A stretch of 64,000 bases of DNA from an uncultured Eubacterium sp. GTDB lineage: Bacteria; Bacillota; Clostridia; Lachnospirales; CAG-274. A program made the translations under genes and the position numbers. Location of the stretch: assembly GCA_900551755.1 (NCBI GenBank), contig URXK01000003.1:76206-140205 (forward strand). Direction: 5' to 3'. The notes beneath the pieces are model-generated. The model was not told the DNA's origin. It saw only the letters and a list, made by a program, of their open reading frames with translations, and ran no database searches. Positions 37,643 to 46,540 of the stretch are shown piece after piece (the first letter of the stretch is position 1; each line of letters opens with the position of its first letter).

Positions 37643-40138
37643 ATGAAAGAATTATTACGCAACATTGTAAAATTGGATAATTACCGATTATACATTATGC
37701 ACGGTGTAATTCTCCTTCTGTTTTTTATACTTGTTATAAAACTTTTTTCACTGCAAATAGCTAAAGGTGACTATTACAGTCAGGAAGTAAATGGCACAGC
37801 TTTGAGAGAAGTAGAAGTGGAAGCATCGAGGGGTACTATATATGACAGATACGGCAGAGCATTAGCTATAAATAACACAGCTTATGCTGTTAGCCTTGAC
37901 CCAAGTACTGGTGTTGACAATCTTAACACAGTTTTATTGGACTTGATTAATGTACTCGAAAAAAATAATGAAAAGATAGTAATATCACTTCCTATTACTT
38001 CTACTCTCCCTCACGAATTTTTATTTGACGGAAGTCAAAGTCAAGAAAAAAGATGGAAAGAGAATATGAATCTTGATGAAAGCTTCACTGCTGAACAATG
38101 CTTTGACGCTCTCAAAGAAAGATTTGATATAGATAATTCAGTTGATAATGTAACAGCAGGCAAAATAATGGGCTTAAGATGTGCTCTTTATGAAAAAAGA
38201 TATTCTAAATATATTCCTGTCCCTGTTGCTTACAATATATCAGAAAAAACATTAACAACATTAAGAGAACAAGGTTCATCATTCCCTTGTGCTTTTATAG
38301 ATAATCAAAGTAACAGAGAATATCCTTACGGAAAGTATTTTTCTCATATTTTAGGTTATATAGGTACAATAACAGATGATGAATTAAATAAAAATTCTAA
38401 TAAAGGCTATTCATTAAACGACAATATTGGTAAAGACGGTATTGAAAAGGCTTATGAAGATAATCTTAGAGGTACAAATGGTAGCCAATATATTGAAGTT
38501 GATAGTTCAGGCAGAAGAATAGCAACTGTTGAAAATGAAGGTACAAATCCTACTTCTGGTAACAATGTATATCTTACAGTTGATGCCAGACTTCAGCAGG
38601 TAGCTTATGATGCCTTAGAAGATGCTTTGACTGATGCTCAGTTAAGCAGACTTTCTGGCGGTGACTATGGATACAGCGTAAGTGATGTGTTCAAGTCAAT
38701 GATAGAAAGCGATAATATTAGAATTAAAAATATACTTAATGCTAATGATGATACTACTCAAGGTAGAATAAAAAAATATATTTTAGGTCAAGATAAAACT
38801 ACTGGAGATAATCTTGATAATGCTAGAAAAATACTTTTAAAAGGCTATGAGCAAAATGCAATTTCAGCTTCTCAGCTCCTTATTGCAATGTATGAGCAAG
38901 GACTTATAACTGACAATGACCAAGTTATTACAAAGTTAAAAACCGGTGTTATAAGTTCATCAACTGCCCTTTTAAGCAAAATGCGTTCTCAAGAAATAAC
39001 ACCTCAAATGACTGCTATGGACCCTTGTACGGGTTCAGTTGTTGTTAATGATGTTAATTCTGGTGCTGTACTTGCAGCAGTAACTTATCCGTCTTATGAT
39101 AATAACGAGCTTGTTAATAGCTTTAACAATGAGTATTATTTAAGATTGCAAAATGACCCAACTACACCTATGGTTAATAGACCATATCAAGAACCTAGAG
39201 CCCCTGGTTCAACATTTAAAATGATTACTGCAACAGCAGCTCTTGAAACTGGCACTGTTTCTCCTAATACCACTATTTATGATAAAGGTACATTTAAGGA
39301 CGCAGGTAAGCCTTATGCCAGATGTTGGATAGGCTCAGGTAGTGGTTCTCACGGCTCCGTCAATGTTTCTCACGCTCTTGAGGTGTCTTGCAACTATTAT
39401 TTTTATACTGTAGCCTACAAAATGGGTTCTGACAGTATAACTAAATTAAATAATTATATGAGAGCATTTGGACTTGATAGCCCAACAGGTGTAGAAATAT
39501 ACGAATTATATAATTCAATGACAAACTACCCTACTCATATTTCATCTCCAGAATATAAGGAGTATGTAACTAAACAAAGATATGAAAACCCTTCATCTTC
39601 AGATTTGAAGTGGACAGCAGGTGACACTATTAGAACTGCAATAGGACAGTCATACAACAACTATACATCATCATTATTGTCAAAATATGTTGCTACATTA
39701 GCAAACGGTGGTACTAGATATAAAAACCATTTTATGGCTAAAATAACTGACCCAGACGGCAAATCAATTGAAGAATATAAGGAAGTTGTTGAAGATAAGG
39801 TTGAATTGAAGAAATCAACATTAGATGCTATATATAAAGGTATGTACCTTGTAACAACTGGTTCAAAAGGTACTTTAAGACACTCATTTGCAGATTATCC
39901 TATAAATGTAGCTGCCAAATCAGGTACAGCTCAGGAGTCAAGCAAAAGAAGCGAACATACAATATTTGTAGCATTTGCACCCTATGAATCTCCTCAAATT
40001 TCAATTTCTGTTCTTATTCCTTATGGTAACAATAGTGCTACAGCCCCTGCTCCAACAGTTGCTAAGGCTGTTATTTCAGAGTATATGCAGCTTAACACAA
40101 CTGTCGAAAATAGAAGCTACAACACATTAGTTAAGTAG
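37643..40138 (+). CDS. mrdA: penicillin-binding protein 2-type transpeptidase
   Basis: This class B PBP crosslinks peptidoglycan during elongation together with RodA. The 831-residue protein has one N-terminal membrane helix (about 18-38), a dimerisation domain with EASRGTIYDRYGRALA, and a transpeptidase domain. Active-site motifs are STFK (S523), SCN (S582) and KSGT (K759). Residues about 320-480 include an extra helical insert, a feature of larger Clostridia PBP2 forms. It lies between mreD and minD; a 110-bp gap follows. Confidence 0.94.
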   Translation: MKELLRNIVKLDNYRLYIMHGVILLLFFILVIKLFSLQIAKGDYYSQEVNGTALREVEVEASRGTIYDRYGRALAINNTAYAVSLDPSTGVDNLNTVLLDLINVLEKNNEKIVISLPITSTLPHEFLFDGSQSQEKRWKENMNLDESFTAEQCFDALKERFDIDNSVDNVTAGKIMGLRCALYEKRYSKYIPVPVAYNISEKTLTTLREQGSSFPCAFIDNQSNREYPYGKYFSHILGYIGTITDDELNKNSNKGYSLNDNIGKDGIEKAYEDNLRGTNGSQYIEVDSSGRRIATVENEGTNPTSGNNVYLTVDARLQQVAYDALEDALTDAQLSRLSGGDYGYSVSDVFKSMIESDNIRIKNILNANDDTTQGRIKKYILGQDKTTGDNLDNARKILLKGYEQNAISASQLLIAMYEQGLITDNDQVITKLKTGVISSSTALLSKMRSQEITPQMTAMDPCTGSVVVNDVNSGAVLAAVTYPSYDNNELVNSFNNEYYLRLQNDPTTPMVNRPYQEPRAPGSTFKMITATAALETGTVSPNTTIYDKGTFKDAGKPYARCWIGSGSGSHGSVNVSHALEVSCNYYFYTVAYKMGSDSITKLNNYMRAFGLDSPTGVEIYELYNSMTNYPTHISSPEYKEYVTKQRYENPSSSDLKWTAGDTIRTAIGQSYNNYTSSLLSKYVATLANGGTRYKNHFMAKITDPDGKSIEEYKEVVEDKVELKKSTLDAIYKGMYLVTTGSKGTLRHSFADYPINVAAKSGTAQESSKRSEHTIFVAFAPYESPQISISVLIPYGNNSATAPAPTVAKAVISEYMQLNTTVENRSYNTLVK

Positions 40139-40248
40139 CTTTGCGAAATATGTAATCTTTTACAATTATTTTTTGATTGAAAGTTTAGCATATTTATTTT
40201 TATCGTGTTATGATTAGTATATAAAACCATATACTTAGGAGGATAATA

Positions 40249-41058
40249 ATGAGTGAAGTAATTGTTGTAACATCAGGAAAAGGTGGCGTTGGCAAAACAA
40301 CTGTTTCAGCTAATATTGGCACAGGCTTAGCCATAGCTGGCAAAAAAGTTGTGTTGCTTGATGCAGATATTGGATTAAGAAATCTCGATGTTGTTATGGG
40401 ACTTGAAAACAGGGTTATTTATGACCTTGTTAATGTTATTGAGGGTACTTGCAGACTTAAACAAGCATTAGTTCGTGACAAAAGATATGAAGGCCTTTAT
40501 CTCTTGCCTGCAGCCCAGACAAGAGATAAAAGTGCCGTCAATCCTGAACAAATGCAAAAATTGTGTGCTAGTATTTTAGAAGAAGGCTTTGATTATGTTA
40601 TAATTGACTGCCCTGCTGGTATTGAGCAAGGCTTTAAAAATGCCATTGCTGGAGCTGATAAGGCAATCGTTGTCACAACTCCAGAGATTTCAGCCGTTAG
40701 AGATGCTGACAGAATAATTGGTATGCTTGAAGCTAACGGTCTTATGAATTCAAAGCTAATTTTAAACAGAATAAGAGTTGATATGGTAGCTAGAAATGAA
40801 ATGATGTCACTTGAAGATGTTGAAGAAATTTTGGCTATTGATACATTAGGCATTATTCCTGATGATGAAAGTATCGTTATATCAACTAACAAAGGTGAAC
40901 CGGCTGTCACAAACACAGACTCATTAGCTGGTGAAGCCTATCAAAATATTGTCAAGAGAATATTAGGCGAAAATGTGCCTTTAATGGAGCTTATGCCTGC
41001 AACAAGAACCTCCCTATTTGACAAACTATTTAGTTGGTTACACAAGGATAAGGAGTGA
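40249..41058 (+). CDS. minD: septum site-determining ATPase MinD
   Basis: MinD is a membrane-cycling ATPase for division-site placement. The 269-residue product has the deviant Walker A GKGGVGKTTVSANIG, the DADIGLRNLDVVMGLE block and the C-terminal amphipathic membrane-targeting helix (SLFDKLFSWLHKDK). A GGAGG site precedes the start. minC is not adjacent upstream, contrary to the usual minC-minD-minE order. Confidence 0.96.
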   Translation: MSEVIVVTSGKGGVGKTTVSANIGTGLAIAGKKVVLLDADIGLRNLDVVMGLENRVIYDLVNVIEGTCRLKQALVRDKRYEGLYLLPAAQTRDKSAVNPEQMQKLCASILEEGFDYVIIDCPAGIEQGFKNAIAGADKAIVVTTPEISAVRDADRIIGMLEANGLMNSKLILNRIRVDMVARNEMMSLEDVEEILAIDTLGIIPDDESIVISTNKGEPAVTNTDSLAGEAYQNIVKRILGENVPLMELMPATRTSLFDKLFSWLHKDKE

Positions 41059-41062
41059 TATT

Positions 41063-41299
41063 ATGTACGATAATAATTCTTCTGGTTCTATAGCTAAGGA
41101 TAGACTAAAGTATATTTTGTTAAAGGATAAGGTTTCTTGCACTAAGGAAACTCTTGATATGTTAAAACAAGATATTGTAGAAATTATATCAAATTACATA
41201 GATATAGATAAATACAATACTAAATTAACATTTGAACAAAAATCTGATGTATCTTATGTTAATATTAAAATACCATTAATAAAAGACAGGATGAAATAA
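41063..41299 (+). CDS. minE: cell division topological specificity factor MinE
   Basis: MinE stimulates MinD ATPase and produces Min oscillation. The 78-residue product carries the MinD-contact region (AKDRLKYILLKDKVSC) and a C-terminal topological domain (VSYVNIKIPLIKDR). The start is ATG 41063, after AAGGAG and 4 bp past minD. Length is near the family norm (80-90). Confidence 0.92.
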   Translation: MYDNNSSGSIAKDRLKYILLKDKVSCTKETLDMLKQDIVEIISNYIDIDKYNTKLTFEQKSDVSYVNIKIPLIKDRMK

Positions 41300-42415
41300 A
41301 TGAACAAAAAAGTTTATAATCTTGATTTTGTACTTATTTTCTGCGTTTTAGCAATATCTGTATTTGGTATTATTACCATAGGAAGTGCAACTAAAATAAA
41401 TGTCAATGGTATACAAGGCAAGTTTTTAAACCAGATTTTATGGCTTATAACTGGTGTATTTTTAATGGCTTTATTTGCTTTTATTGATTACAAAAAACTT
41501 TGTAAACTATATATTCCTATGTATGTTTTAAATTTAATTTTGCTAGTTTTAGTTCTTGCAATAGGTAGCGAGGACAATGGTGTTAAAAGATGGATATTCG
41601 GTATTCAGCCTTCTGAATTCGCAAAAATATTTATTATAATTTATTTAGCAAAATTTATTGACAAATTCAAAGAAAAGATTAATAATATAAATATAATATT
41701 GCTTGCAGGTGTATCAGTAGCCGTACCCTTGTTACTGATAAAAATTCAGCCTTCTTTATCTGCCAGTCTTGTTTTGTTGGCAATATTTGTAACTGAATTG
41801 TTCTTAGGCAACATTGCAGGCAAATATATTAAAATCGTTTTGTTAATCGTTGTGCCAATTATTCTTATTGTCTATTTTGATGCTCTCAGCTCATCACATA
41901 GAATATTAAGTACATTTATGACAGATTATCAGATTAAAAGAGTTGTAGACTATGTACACTCTGACTTTTCTAGTCCTACCTTCTACCAAACTAAAAACTC
42001 TATTTGGGCTATTGGTTCTGGTCAATTAACTGGTAAAGGACTTTTTAAGGGTACAATAAATCAGTTAAGCTATTTGCCTGAATCCCATAACGACTTTATT
42101 TTCTCAGTAATTGGCGAGGAATTTGGTTTTATAGGGTGCTTAGCTGTTTTAATATTTATGTTTATTATTATAAGCAAATGTATTAACATTGCCGTTAATT
42201 CAGAAGAATACTTAGGAACTCTTGTTGCTGGTGGTGTTGCCGGTATGCTTGCCTTTCAAACTTTTGTAAATATCGGTGTTGCTACAGGATTGTTACCAAA
42301 TACTGGTATGCCCTTTCCTTTTTTAAGCTACGGTGGTAGCTCAATGTGGGCAAATATGATTGCCATTGGTTTGGTACTAAATGTAGGTATTAACAGGCAA
42401 AAAAATATTTTCTAG
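41300..42415 (+). CDS. rodA: SEDS glycosyltransferase RodA
   Basis: RodA polymerises glycan strands with PBP2. The 371-residue protein has about ten membrane helices and the SEDS signatures RWIFGIQPSEFAKI, PESHNDFIFSVIGEEFGFIG and GMPFPFLSYGGSSMWANM. It begins directly after the minE stop. Its place in the mre/PBP2 cluster favours RodA over FtsW or SpoVE. Confidence 0.93.
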   Translation: MNKKVYNLDFVLIFCVLAISVFGIITIGSATKINVNGIQGKFLNQILWLITGVFLMALFAFIDYKKLCKLYIPMYVLNLILLVLVLAIGSEDNGVKRWIFGIQPSEFAKIFIIIYLAKFIDKFKEKINNINIILLAGVSVAVPLLLIKIQPSLSASLVLLAIFVTELFLGNIAGKYIKIVLLIVVPIILIVYFDALSSSHRILSTFMTDYQIKRVVDYVHSDFSSPTFYQTKNSIWAIGSGQLTGKGLFKGTINQLSYLPESHNDFIFSVIGEEFGFIGCLAVLIFMFIIISKCINIAVNSEEYLGTLVAGGVAGMLAFQTFVNIGVATGLLPNTGMPFPFLSYGGSSMWANMIAIGLVLNVGINRQKNIF

Positions 42416-42425
42416 GGGTGATTAA

Positions 42426-42842
42426 ATGAACATAGCTTTAGTTGCAAATGATAGTAAAAAAACTTTAATGGAAAATCTATGTATTGCTTACAGACATATT
42501 TTTATCAAACACGATTTGTATGCAACAGGTACTACAGGTCAGCTTATTGAAGATACATCTAACTTGCCAGTTCATAAATACTTAGCTGGAGATTTAGGTG
42601 GCGAACAACAGTTAGCTTCTCAAATTAGTAATAACGAAATTGACCTTGTAATATTTTTAAGAGATACTACCTACCCTGCTAAGCCTGCTTCTATTGGTTC
42701 AGCAGATTTTAGTTCAGCTCTTAGACTATGCGATATGCATAATATTCCATTAGCAACTAACCTTGCCACTGCTGAGGCATTGTTACTTGCACTCGACAGA
42801 GGTGACCTCGACTGGCGAAATCTGGTGAGAAATAACGGATAA
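42426..42842 (+). CDS. mgsA: methylglyoxal synthase-like protein with altered active site
   Basis: Methylglyoxal synthase converts dihydroxyacetone phosphate to methylglyoxal. The 138-residue product clearly belongs to the family (HDLYATGTTGQLI, GDLGGEQQLASQI, CDMHNIPLATNLATAE). Several residues that are catalytic in E. coli MgsA differ: the His of VAHD is Asn (VAND), the Asp of GGDQQ is Glu (GGEQQ), and the PHDPD segment with His98 is replaced by a longer Ser/Ala-rich stretch (PAKPASIGSADFSS). The first Asp of the old FWDPL segment is kept. It may be inactive or have changed function. It follows rodA by 10 bp, the usual location in Clostridia. Confidence 0.85.
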   Translation: MNIALVANDSKKTLMENLCIAYRHIFIKHDLYATGTTGQLIEDTSNLPVHKYLAGDLGGEQQLASQISNNEIDLVIFLRDTTYPAKPASIGSADFSSALRLCDMHNIPLATNLATAEALLLALDRGDLDWRNLVRNNG

Positions 42843-43111
42843 TGCTTTACTTAAATATTTATTATGTTGTTTTAAATGTCATTCTATTTATTTTAATGGG
42901 AGCAGATAAATTATTCGCTATTTTTCACAAACATAGGATAAAAGAAGCCACACTTCTATCACTTTCTTTATTAGGAGGCAGCTTGTGTGGCTTTTTTGGT
43001 ATGCTTATTTTTCACCACAAAATAAGAAAACATTACTTTCTAATTGTTTTCTTAATATCAACTATTACACATATTATACTGTATGTAAATTTACTAGAAA
43101 ATCAATTTTAA
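42842..43111 (+). CDS. DUF1294 family membrane protein
   Basis: The 89-residue protein has three predicted membrane helices and the DUF1294 features MGADKLFAIFHKHRIKEATLLSLSLLGGSLCGFFGM and HHKIRKHYF. Its function is unknown. It overlaps mgsA by one base (TAATG), so it is the last gene of the mre-rodA-mgsA run. Confidence 0.88.
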   Translation: MLYLNIYYVVLNVILFILMGADKLFAIFHKHRIKEATLLSLSLLGGSLCGFFGMLIFHHKIRKHYFLIVFLISTITHIILYVNLLENQF

Positions 43112-43116
43112 TCATA

Positions 43117-43156
43117 AAAAACCTTGAACCACATTTTTATGATTCAAGGCTTTTCT
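43117..43156. terminator. bidirectional terminator between DUF1294 and DUF4405 genes
   Basis: The 7-bp core CCTTGAA/TTCAAGG (43122-43128 with 43143-43149), extended by A/T pairs, lies between convergent genes and has A and T runs on both flanks. Confidence 0.7.
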
Positions 43157-43792
43157 TTATGCTTTACTCTTTTTTAATATACTAGATATGTAATATCCCA
43201 ACATAGCAAATAAAATCATTATAGCTGTATAATCAATAATAAACTTAAATATATTTTCATCTGTATCAAAGAAAGCAAATTTATTGATTAATAACATATA
43301 TGACCATATTTTTCTTGTTAAAAAAGTATATACTCCGTACAAAGCAACAGCTATAATTACAAAAATATACTTTCTATTTTTATTTATTATTTGTCCTAAG
43401 TGCATACCTAAGTGAAATGACATAAGTATGTATTCCCAATAGGATAATGACAAGTGAATTAATCTTGAAATACTGTTGCCAAAATTTAAGTTTAAAAATT
43501 TAAAAGCATATTCCGACATAATTATTCCACTAACCATTAGTAATATCATTATAATTAATATTGATATATTTATAAATGTACTTAAAATTCTATAGGGTGT
43601 ATATTTTCCTTTAAATAATACTTTATACCATTTAATATTTAGGTAGTTATGAATTATAAAAAGTATAAACATAGCTATTCCAGCATATTCGTGATATGCC
43701 CTGCCTACAAGTTGGTACCCCATAATAGTAATAAGCAAAATAGGCATAGCAATATCAACAAATATTCGTATTTTTTTCTTTCTATTATTCAT
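43157..43792 (-). CDS. DUF4405 cytochrome-b-like membrane protein
   Basis: The 211-residue protein has about five membrane helices and matches the DUF4405 pattern, a cytochrome b561-like fold. Helix-embedded His residues suited to heme binding are seen in GRAYHEYAGIAMFILFIIHNYLN, in RLIHLSLSYWEY and in LMSFHLGMHLGQI. Heme binding is an inference from these His pairs. It is the last gene of the minus-strand redox cluster and starts 3 bp after the flavodoxin lipoprotein stop. Confidence 0.82.
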   Translation of the reverse strand: MNNRKKKIRIFVDIAMPILLITIMGYQLVGRAYHEYAGIAMFILFIIHNYLNIKWYKVLFKGKYTPYRILSTFINISILIIMILLMVSGIIMSEYAFKFLNLNFGNSISRLIHLSLSYWEYILMSFHLGMHLGQIINKNRKYIFVIIAVALYGVYTFLTRKIWSYMLLINKFAFFDTDENIFKFIIDYTAIMILFAMLGYYISSILKKSKA

Positions 43793-43795
43793 AGC

Positions 43796-44464
43796 TTACA
43801 ATACACCACTATCTTTAAGCCATTGCTCAATATTCTTCTGAGAATTTTCAACCTTTCCACCTCTAATGGCAAGTCCTTCTTTAATGTTGGCATTTGTAAC
43901 TAGCTTAGACAAATCTTCTTCACTGCTACCCATACCGCTACCCTCATTAGTACATAATGGCAATATTGTTTTTCCATTAAAATCATATTCCTGCAAGAAA
44001 GTTGCTACAGCCATAGGGTATGTACCCCACCAATTTGGATAAATTAAAACAATTGTATCATAGTCTGAAATATTATCAATATGTGATGTTAAAGAAGGTC
44101 TATCGTCATTCTTCTTTTCATCAGCAGCAATATCAACGGTTTTATTATAATCAACAGGATATTTTTCATCTGTTTTAATTTCAAAAACATCGCCACCAAC
44201 TAAATTATTTACATAGTCAGCAACTAAGTGATAGTTGCCATCTACTATACTAGCTGATGATATTCCGTCAACATCGTCATTTTCAACATTAGACGCCCAA
44301 AAAAAATATACTGTCAAAACTTTACCATTTGATGTATTTTCATTTAAACCACTTTCTTGCTCTGTAGTAATTTCTGTTGTGCTTTCTGTTGCTGTATTAC
44401 TATTGCCACAGCCACTTAAGGCTAGTATTGTTCCTAAAGCTAATATTGTTAATCCTCTTTTCAT
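43796..44464 (-). CDS. exported flavodoxin lipoprotein
   Basis: The 222-residue product has a lipoprotein signal (lipobox LSGC near residue 20), a Thr/Glu linker and a flavodoxin-like domain. The domain has KVLTVYFFWASN, the NVENDDVDGISSASIV insertion common in this subfamily, and the IVLIYPNWWGTYPMAVATFL and NEGSGMGSSEEDL segments. It should be anchored outside the membrane, unlike classical cytoplasmic flavodoxins. The start is ATG 44464 after AGGTG. It lies next to a second exported flavodoxin and a putative heme membrane protein. Confidence 0.88.
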   Translation of the reverse strand: MKRGLTILALGTILALSGCGNSNTATESTTEITTEQESGLNENTSNGKVLTVYFFWASNVENDDVDGISSASIVDGNYHLVADYVNNLVGGDVFEIKTDEKYPVDYNKTVDIAADEKKNDDRPSLTSHIDNISDYDTIVLIYPNWWGTYPMAVATFLQEYDFNGKTILPLCTNEGSGMGSSEEDLSKLVTNANIKEGLAIRGGKVENSQKNIEQWLKDSGVL

Positions 44465-44475
44465 TAAATAACACC

Positions 44476-45456
44476 TCAATCCTTTATACTTTCAATCCAA
44501 TTTTCAATTTCATCTGTAGTTGTAGAAGAATTAGCTGCAAGCCCTTTCTTAATATTAGATTTTGGCAAGGCTTTCTTTAAATCACTTACACTTGAGCCTA
44601 AACCTGAACCTTGATGAGTTGAAAAAGGTACAATAGTTTTGTTTGACAAATCATAATTTTCAATAAAAGTAAACATTGCCATAGGCATTGTACCCCACCA
44701 AATAGGATAACCAATATAGATAGTATCATAATCATCTAAATTGTTAATATCAACTTTTATTTCAGGTCTTGCATTTTTCTCCTTTTCTTTGCTTGCTATA
44801 TCTACAGTTTCGTTGTAATTTTCTGGATATGGAGTCACTGGTTCAACCTTTACAATGTCTGCTCCAGTAATATTCTTTATCTCATTGGCAACTCTTTCAG
44901 TTGTGCCGGTTTTAGAAAAATAAACTATTAATGACTTGCCTGTGTTTTCTGTTTTTTCAACAGTTGTTACTTCTGTAGTTGTTTCAGTTGTAGTTTCAAC
45001 AGTTGTTTCATTGTTTTTATAAGTAACTAGTATGGTTTTGTTATCATTATCCCAAGTCACATCATAACCAAAACTTTCTGCAATAAATCTTGCAGGCAAC
45101 ATAGTTCTGCCATTTAAAATAACAGGTGCTGTATCAAGAGTTTTCTCCTCATTATTTAAGTAAGCTGTTGTGCTATCTATTGTAAGTTTTATTGCAACAT
45201 TTTCTTTTGTAATTGTTACAGTTTTATCAGTATGATCCCAATCAACATCTGCTCCCATAGCCTCTGACATTCCTCTTACAGGAATAAGTGTTCTGCCATT
45301 AATAATAACAGGTGCTGTATCAAGCTGTACTTCATTTTCTCCTACTGTCATAGTATTATTATTAATTTTAAATAAAATATCACTTGCACCAAAAGCAGTA
45401 ATAAGTGTATTAAAAACTAAAAGTAAAGTTAGTATTATTGATATAAATTTTCTCAT
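44476..45456 (-). CDS. secreted stalk-domain (copper amine oxidase N) flavodoxin
   Basis: The 326-residue product has a signal peptide (about 1-25), a copper-amine-oxidase-like N-terminal 'stalk' domain in two repeats (VIINGRTLIPVRGMSEAMG at about 50, VILNGRTMLPARFIAESFG at about 91), a Thr/Glu linker (about 135-152), and a flavodoxin domain with an intact FMN phosphate loop (FSKTGTTERVA) plus the IYIGYPIWWGTMPMAMFTF segment. The combination of export, stalk and flavodoxin is unusual. It precedes the flavodoxin lipoprotein gene by 11 bp. Confidence 0.9.
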   Translation of the reverse strand: MRKFISIILTLLLVFNTLITAFGASDILFKINNNTMTVGENEVQLDTAPVIINGRTLIPVRGMSEAMGADVDWDHTDKTVTITKENVAIKLTIDSTTAYLNNEEKTLDTAPVILNGRTMLPARFIAESFGYDVTWDNDNKTILVTYKNNETTVETTTETTTEVTTVEKTENTGKSLIVYFSKTGTTERVANEIKNITGADIVKVEPVTPYPENYNETVDIASKEKEKNARPEIKVDINNLDDYDTIYIGYPIWWGTMPMAMFTFIENYDLSNKTIVPFSTHQGSGLGSSVSDLKKALPKSNIKKGLAANSSTTTDEIENWIESIKD

Positions 45457-45630
45457 ATTGTACCTCCTTTATTCATAAATAATATGCTATATTTACATCT
45501 ACAATTTAAGTATTATATATAAAAATGGAAACAAAGAATAAATTTATTTGTGAATATATATTAAAAAGGGGGAGGAATAGTACATATAACAAAAGATTAA
45601 TATTATTCAATGTTTCCATTTCTAGTCAAA

Positions 45631-45863
45631 TTATTTACTGTTATCGTCATAAACAGTATTTATAGCATTAAGAGCATTTAGTGTTCTAGGATAACCTATG
45701 TAAGGTATAATATCAGTTCACTATCAACCTATTTTTCCATTGTTACATAATTTGCACCATTTCTAAGTTCAGTAGTTTTTATATTATCCTTAGCAAAAGC
45801 ATTTAAAGGCATTGCTGAAATAATTAATGCTGTTGATAACAAAATGCTTATTGATTTTTTCAT
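45631..45863 (-). pseudogene. decayed gene for a small secreted protein
   Basis: A GGAGG site and ATG at 45863 start a 44-codon frame that encodes a full signal peptide (MKKSISILLSTALIISAMPL, cleavage after NAFA) and stops at 45729. Past the stop, a second frame encodes a protein-like tail (IPYIGYPRTLNALNAINTVY) ending at 45631. Together they look like a small exported protein broken by a frameshift and internal loss. The parental family could not be named. It lies between the stalk-flavodoxin and an FMN reductase gene, filling an otherwise empty 420-bp gap. Confidence 0.6.
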
Positions 45864-45879
45864 TGCTTTACCTCCAAAA

Positions 45880-46515
45880 TTATCTTACAAAATTAGTAAA
45901 CACAGGTGTTTCCTTTTTAGGCATTTCAACGCCGTTTTTCAGTGCTACTTCCTTACATTTAAGCATAAATGCCATATTTCTTCCTAAAACTCTCATTGTG
46001 TAAAGACCTTCTTTATCTTCTGCCACCTCATCAGCCTTAGCTCCGTGCACCATATTCCAATATCTAGAGGACACAACAGGCATTTCTTGTATTGTAAAGT
46101 ATTTATTTATTTGGTCAAATGTTGCAGTTGTACCAGCTCGTCTTGCAGATATTACACAGGCAGCAGGCTTCATATAAAAAGTTTCATTTCCTCTGCCACA
46201 CAAGTCTGAATAAAATAATCTATCCATAAATGCTGTCATATTACCACCGGCTGCTCCATAGTGAACCGGTGTGCCAAAAACAAAACCATCACATTGTTGA
46301 GCTATTTTTCTAAACTCATTTACACTATCGTCAAATACACAATTTCCAGTTTTTATGCAAGCCTTGCAAGCTATGCAACCACCAATAGGTTTATTGCCTA
46401 TCCAAAATATTTCAGTATCAATACCCTCCTCATTTAATGTTTTTGCCACTTCCTTTAAAGCAGTGTAGGTGCAACCGTTTTTATGAGGAGAACCATTTAC
46501 AAGAGCTACCTTCAT
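45880..46515 (-). CDS. flavodoxin-fold NAD(P)H-dependent FMN oxidoreductase with Cys cluster
   Basis: The 211-residue cytoplasmic protein has the FMN-reductase start MKVALVNGSPHKNGCTYTAL and a Cys motif GCIACKACIKTGNC near residues 47-60, as in iron-sulfur flavoproteins and related NAD(P)H oxidoreductases. FGTPVHYGAAGGNMTAFMDR forms part of the FMN site. The start is the second of two adjacent ATG codons because of spacing to GGAGG. It is followed by no cluster gene on its strand until the pseudogene and preceded by the iron alcohol dehydrogenase. Confidence 0.87.
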   Translation of the reverse strand: MKVALVNGSPHKNGCTYTALKEVAKTLNEEGIDTEIFWIGNKPIGGCIACKACIKTGNCVFDDSVNEFRKIAQQCDGFVFGTPVHYGAAGGNMTAFMDRLFYSDLCGRGNETFYMKPAACVISARRAGTTATFDQINKYFTIQEMPVVSSRYWNMVHGAKADEVAEDKEGLYTMRVLGRNMAFMLKCKEVALKNGVEMPKKETPVFTNFVR

Positions 46516-46540
46516 CATATTACCTCCAAAATTTATGCTA

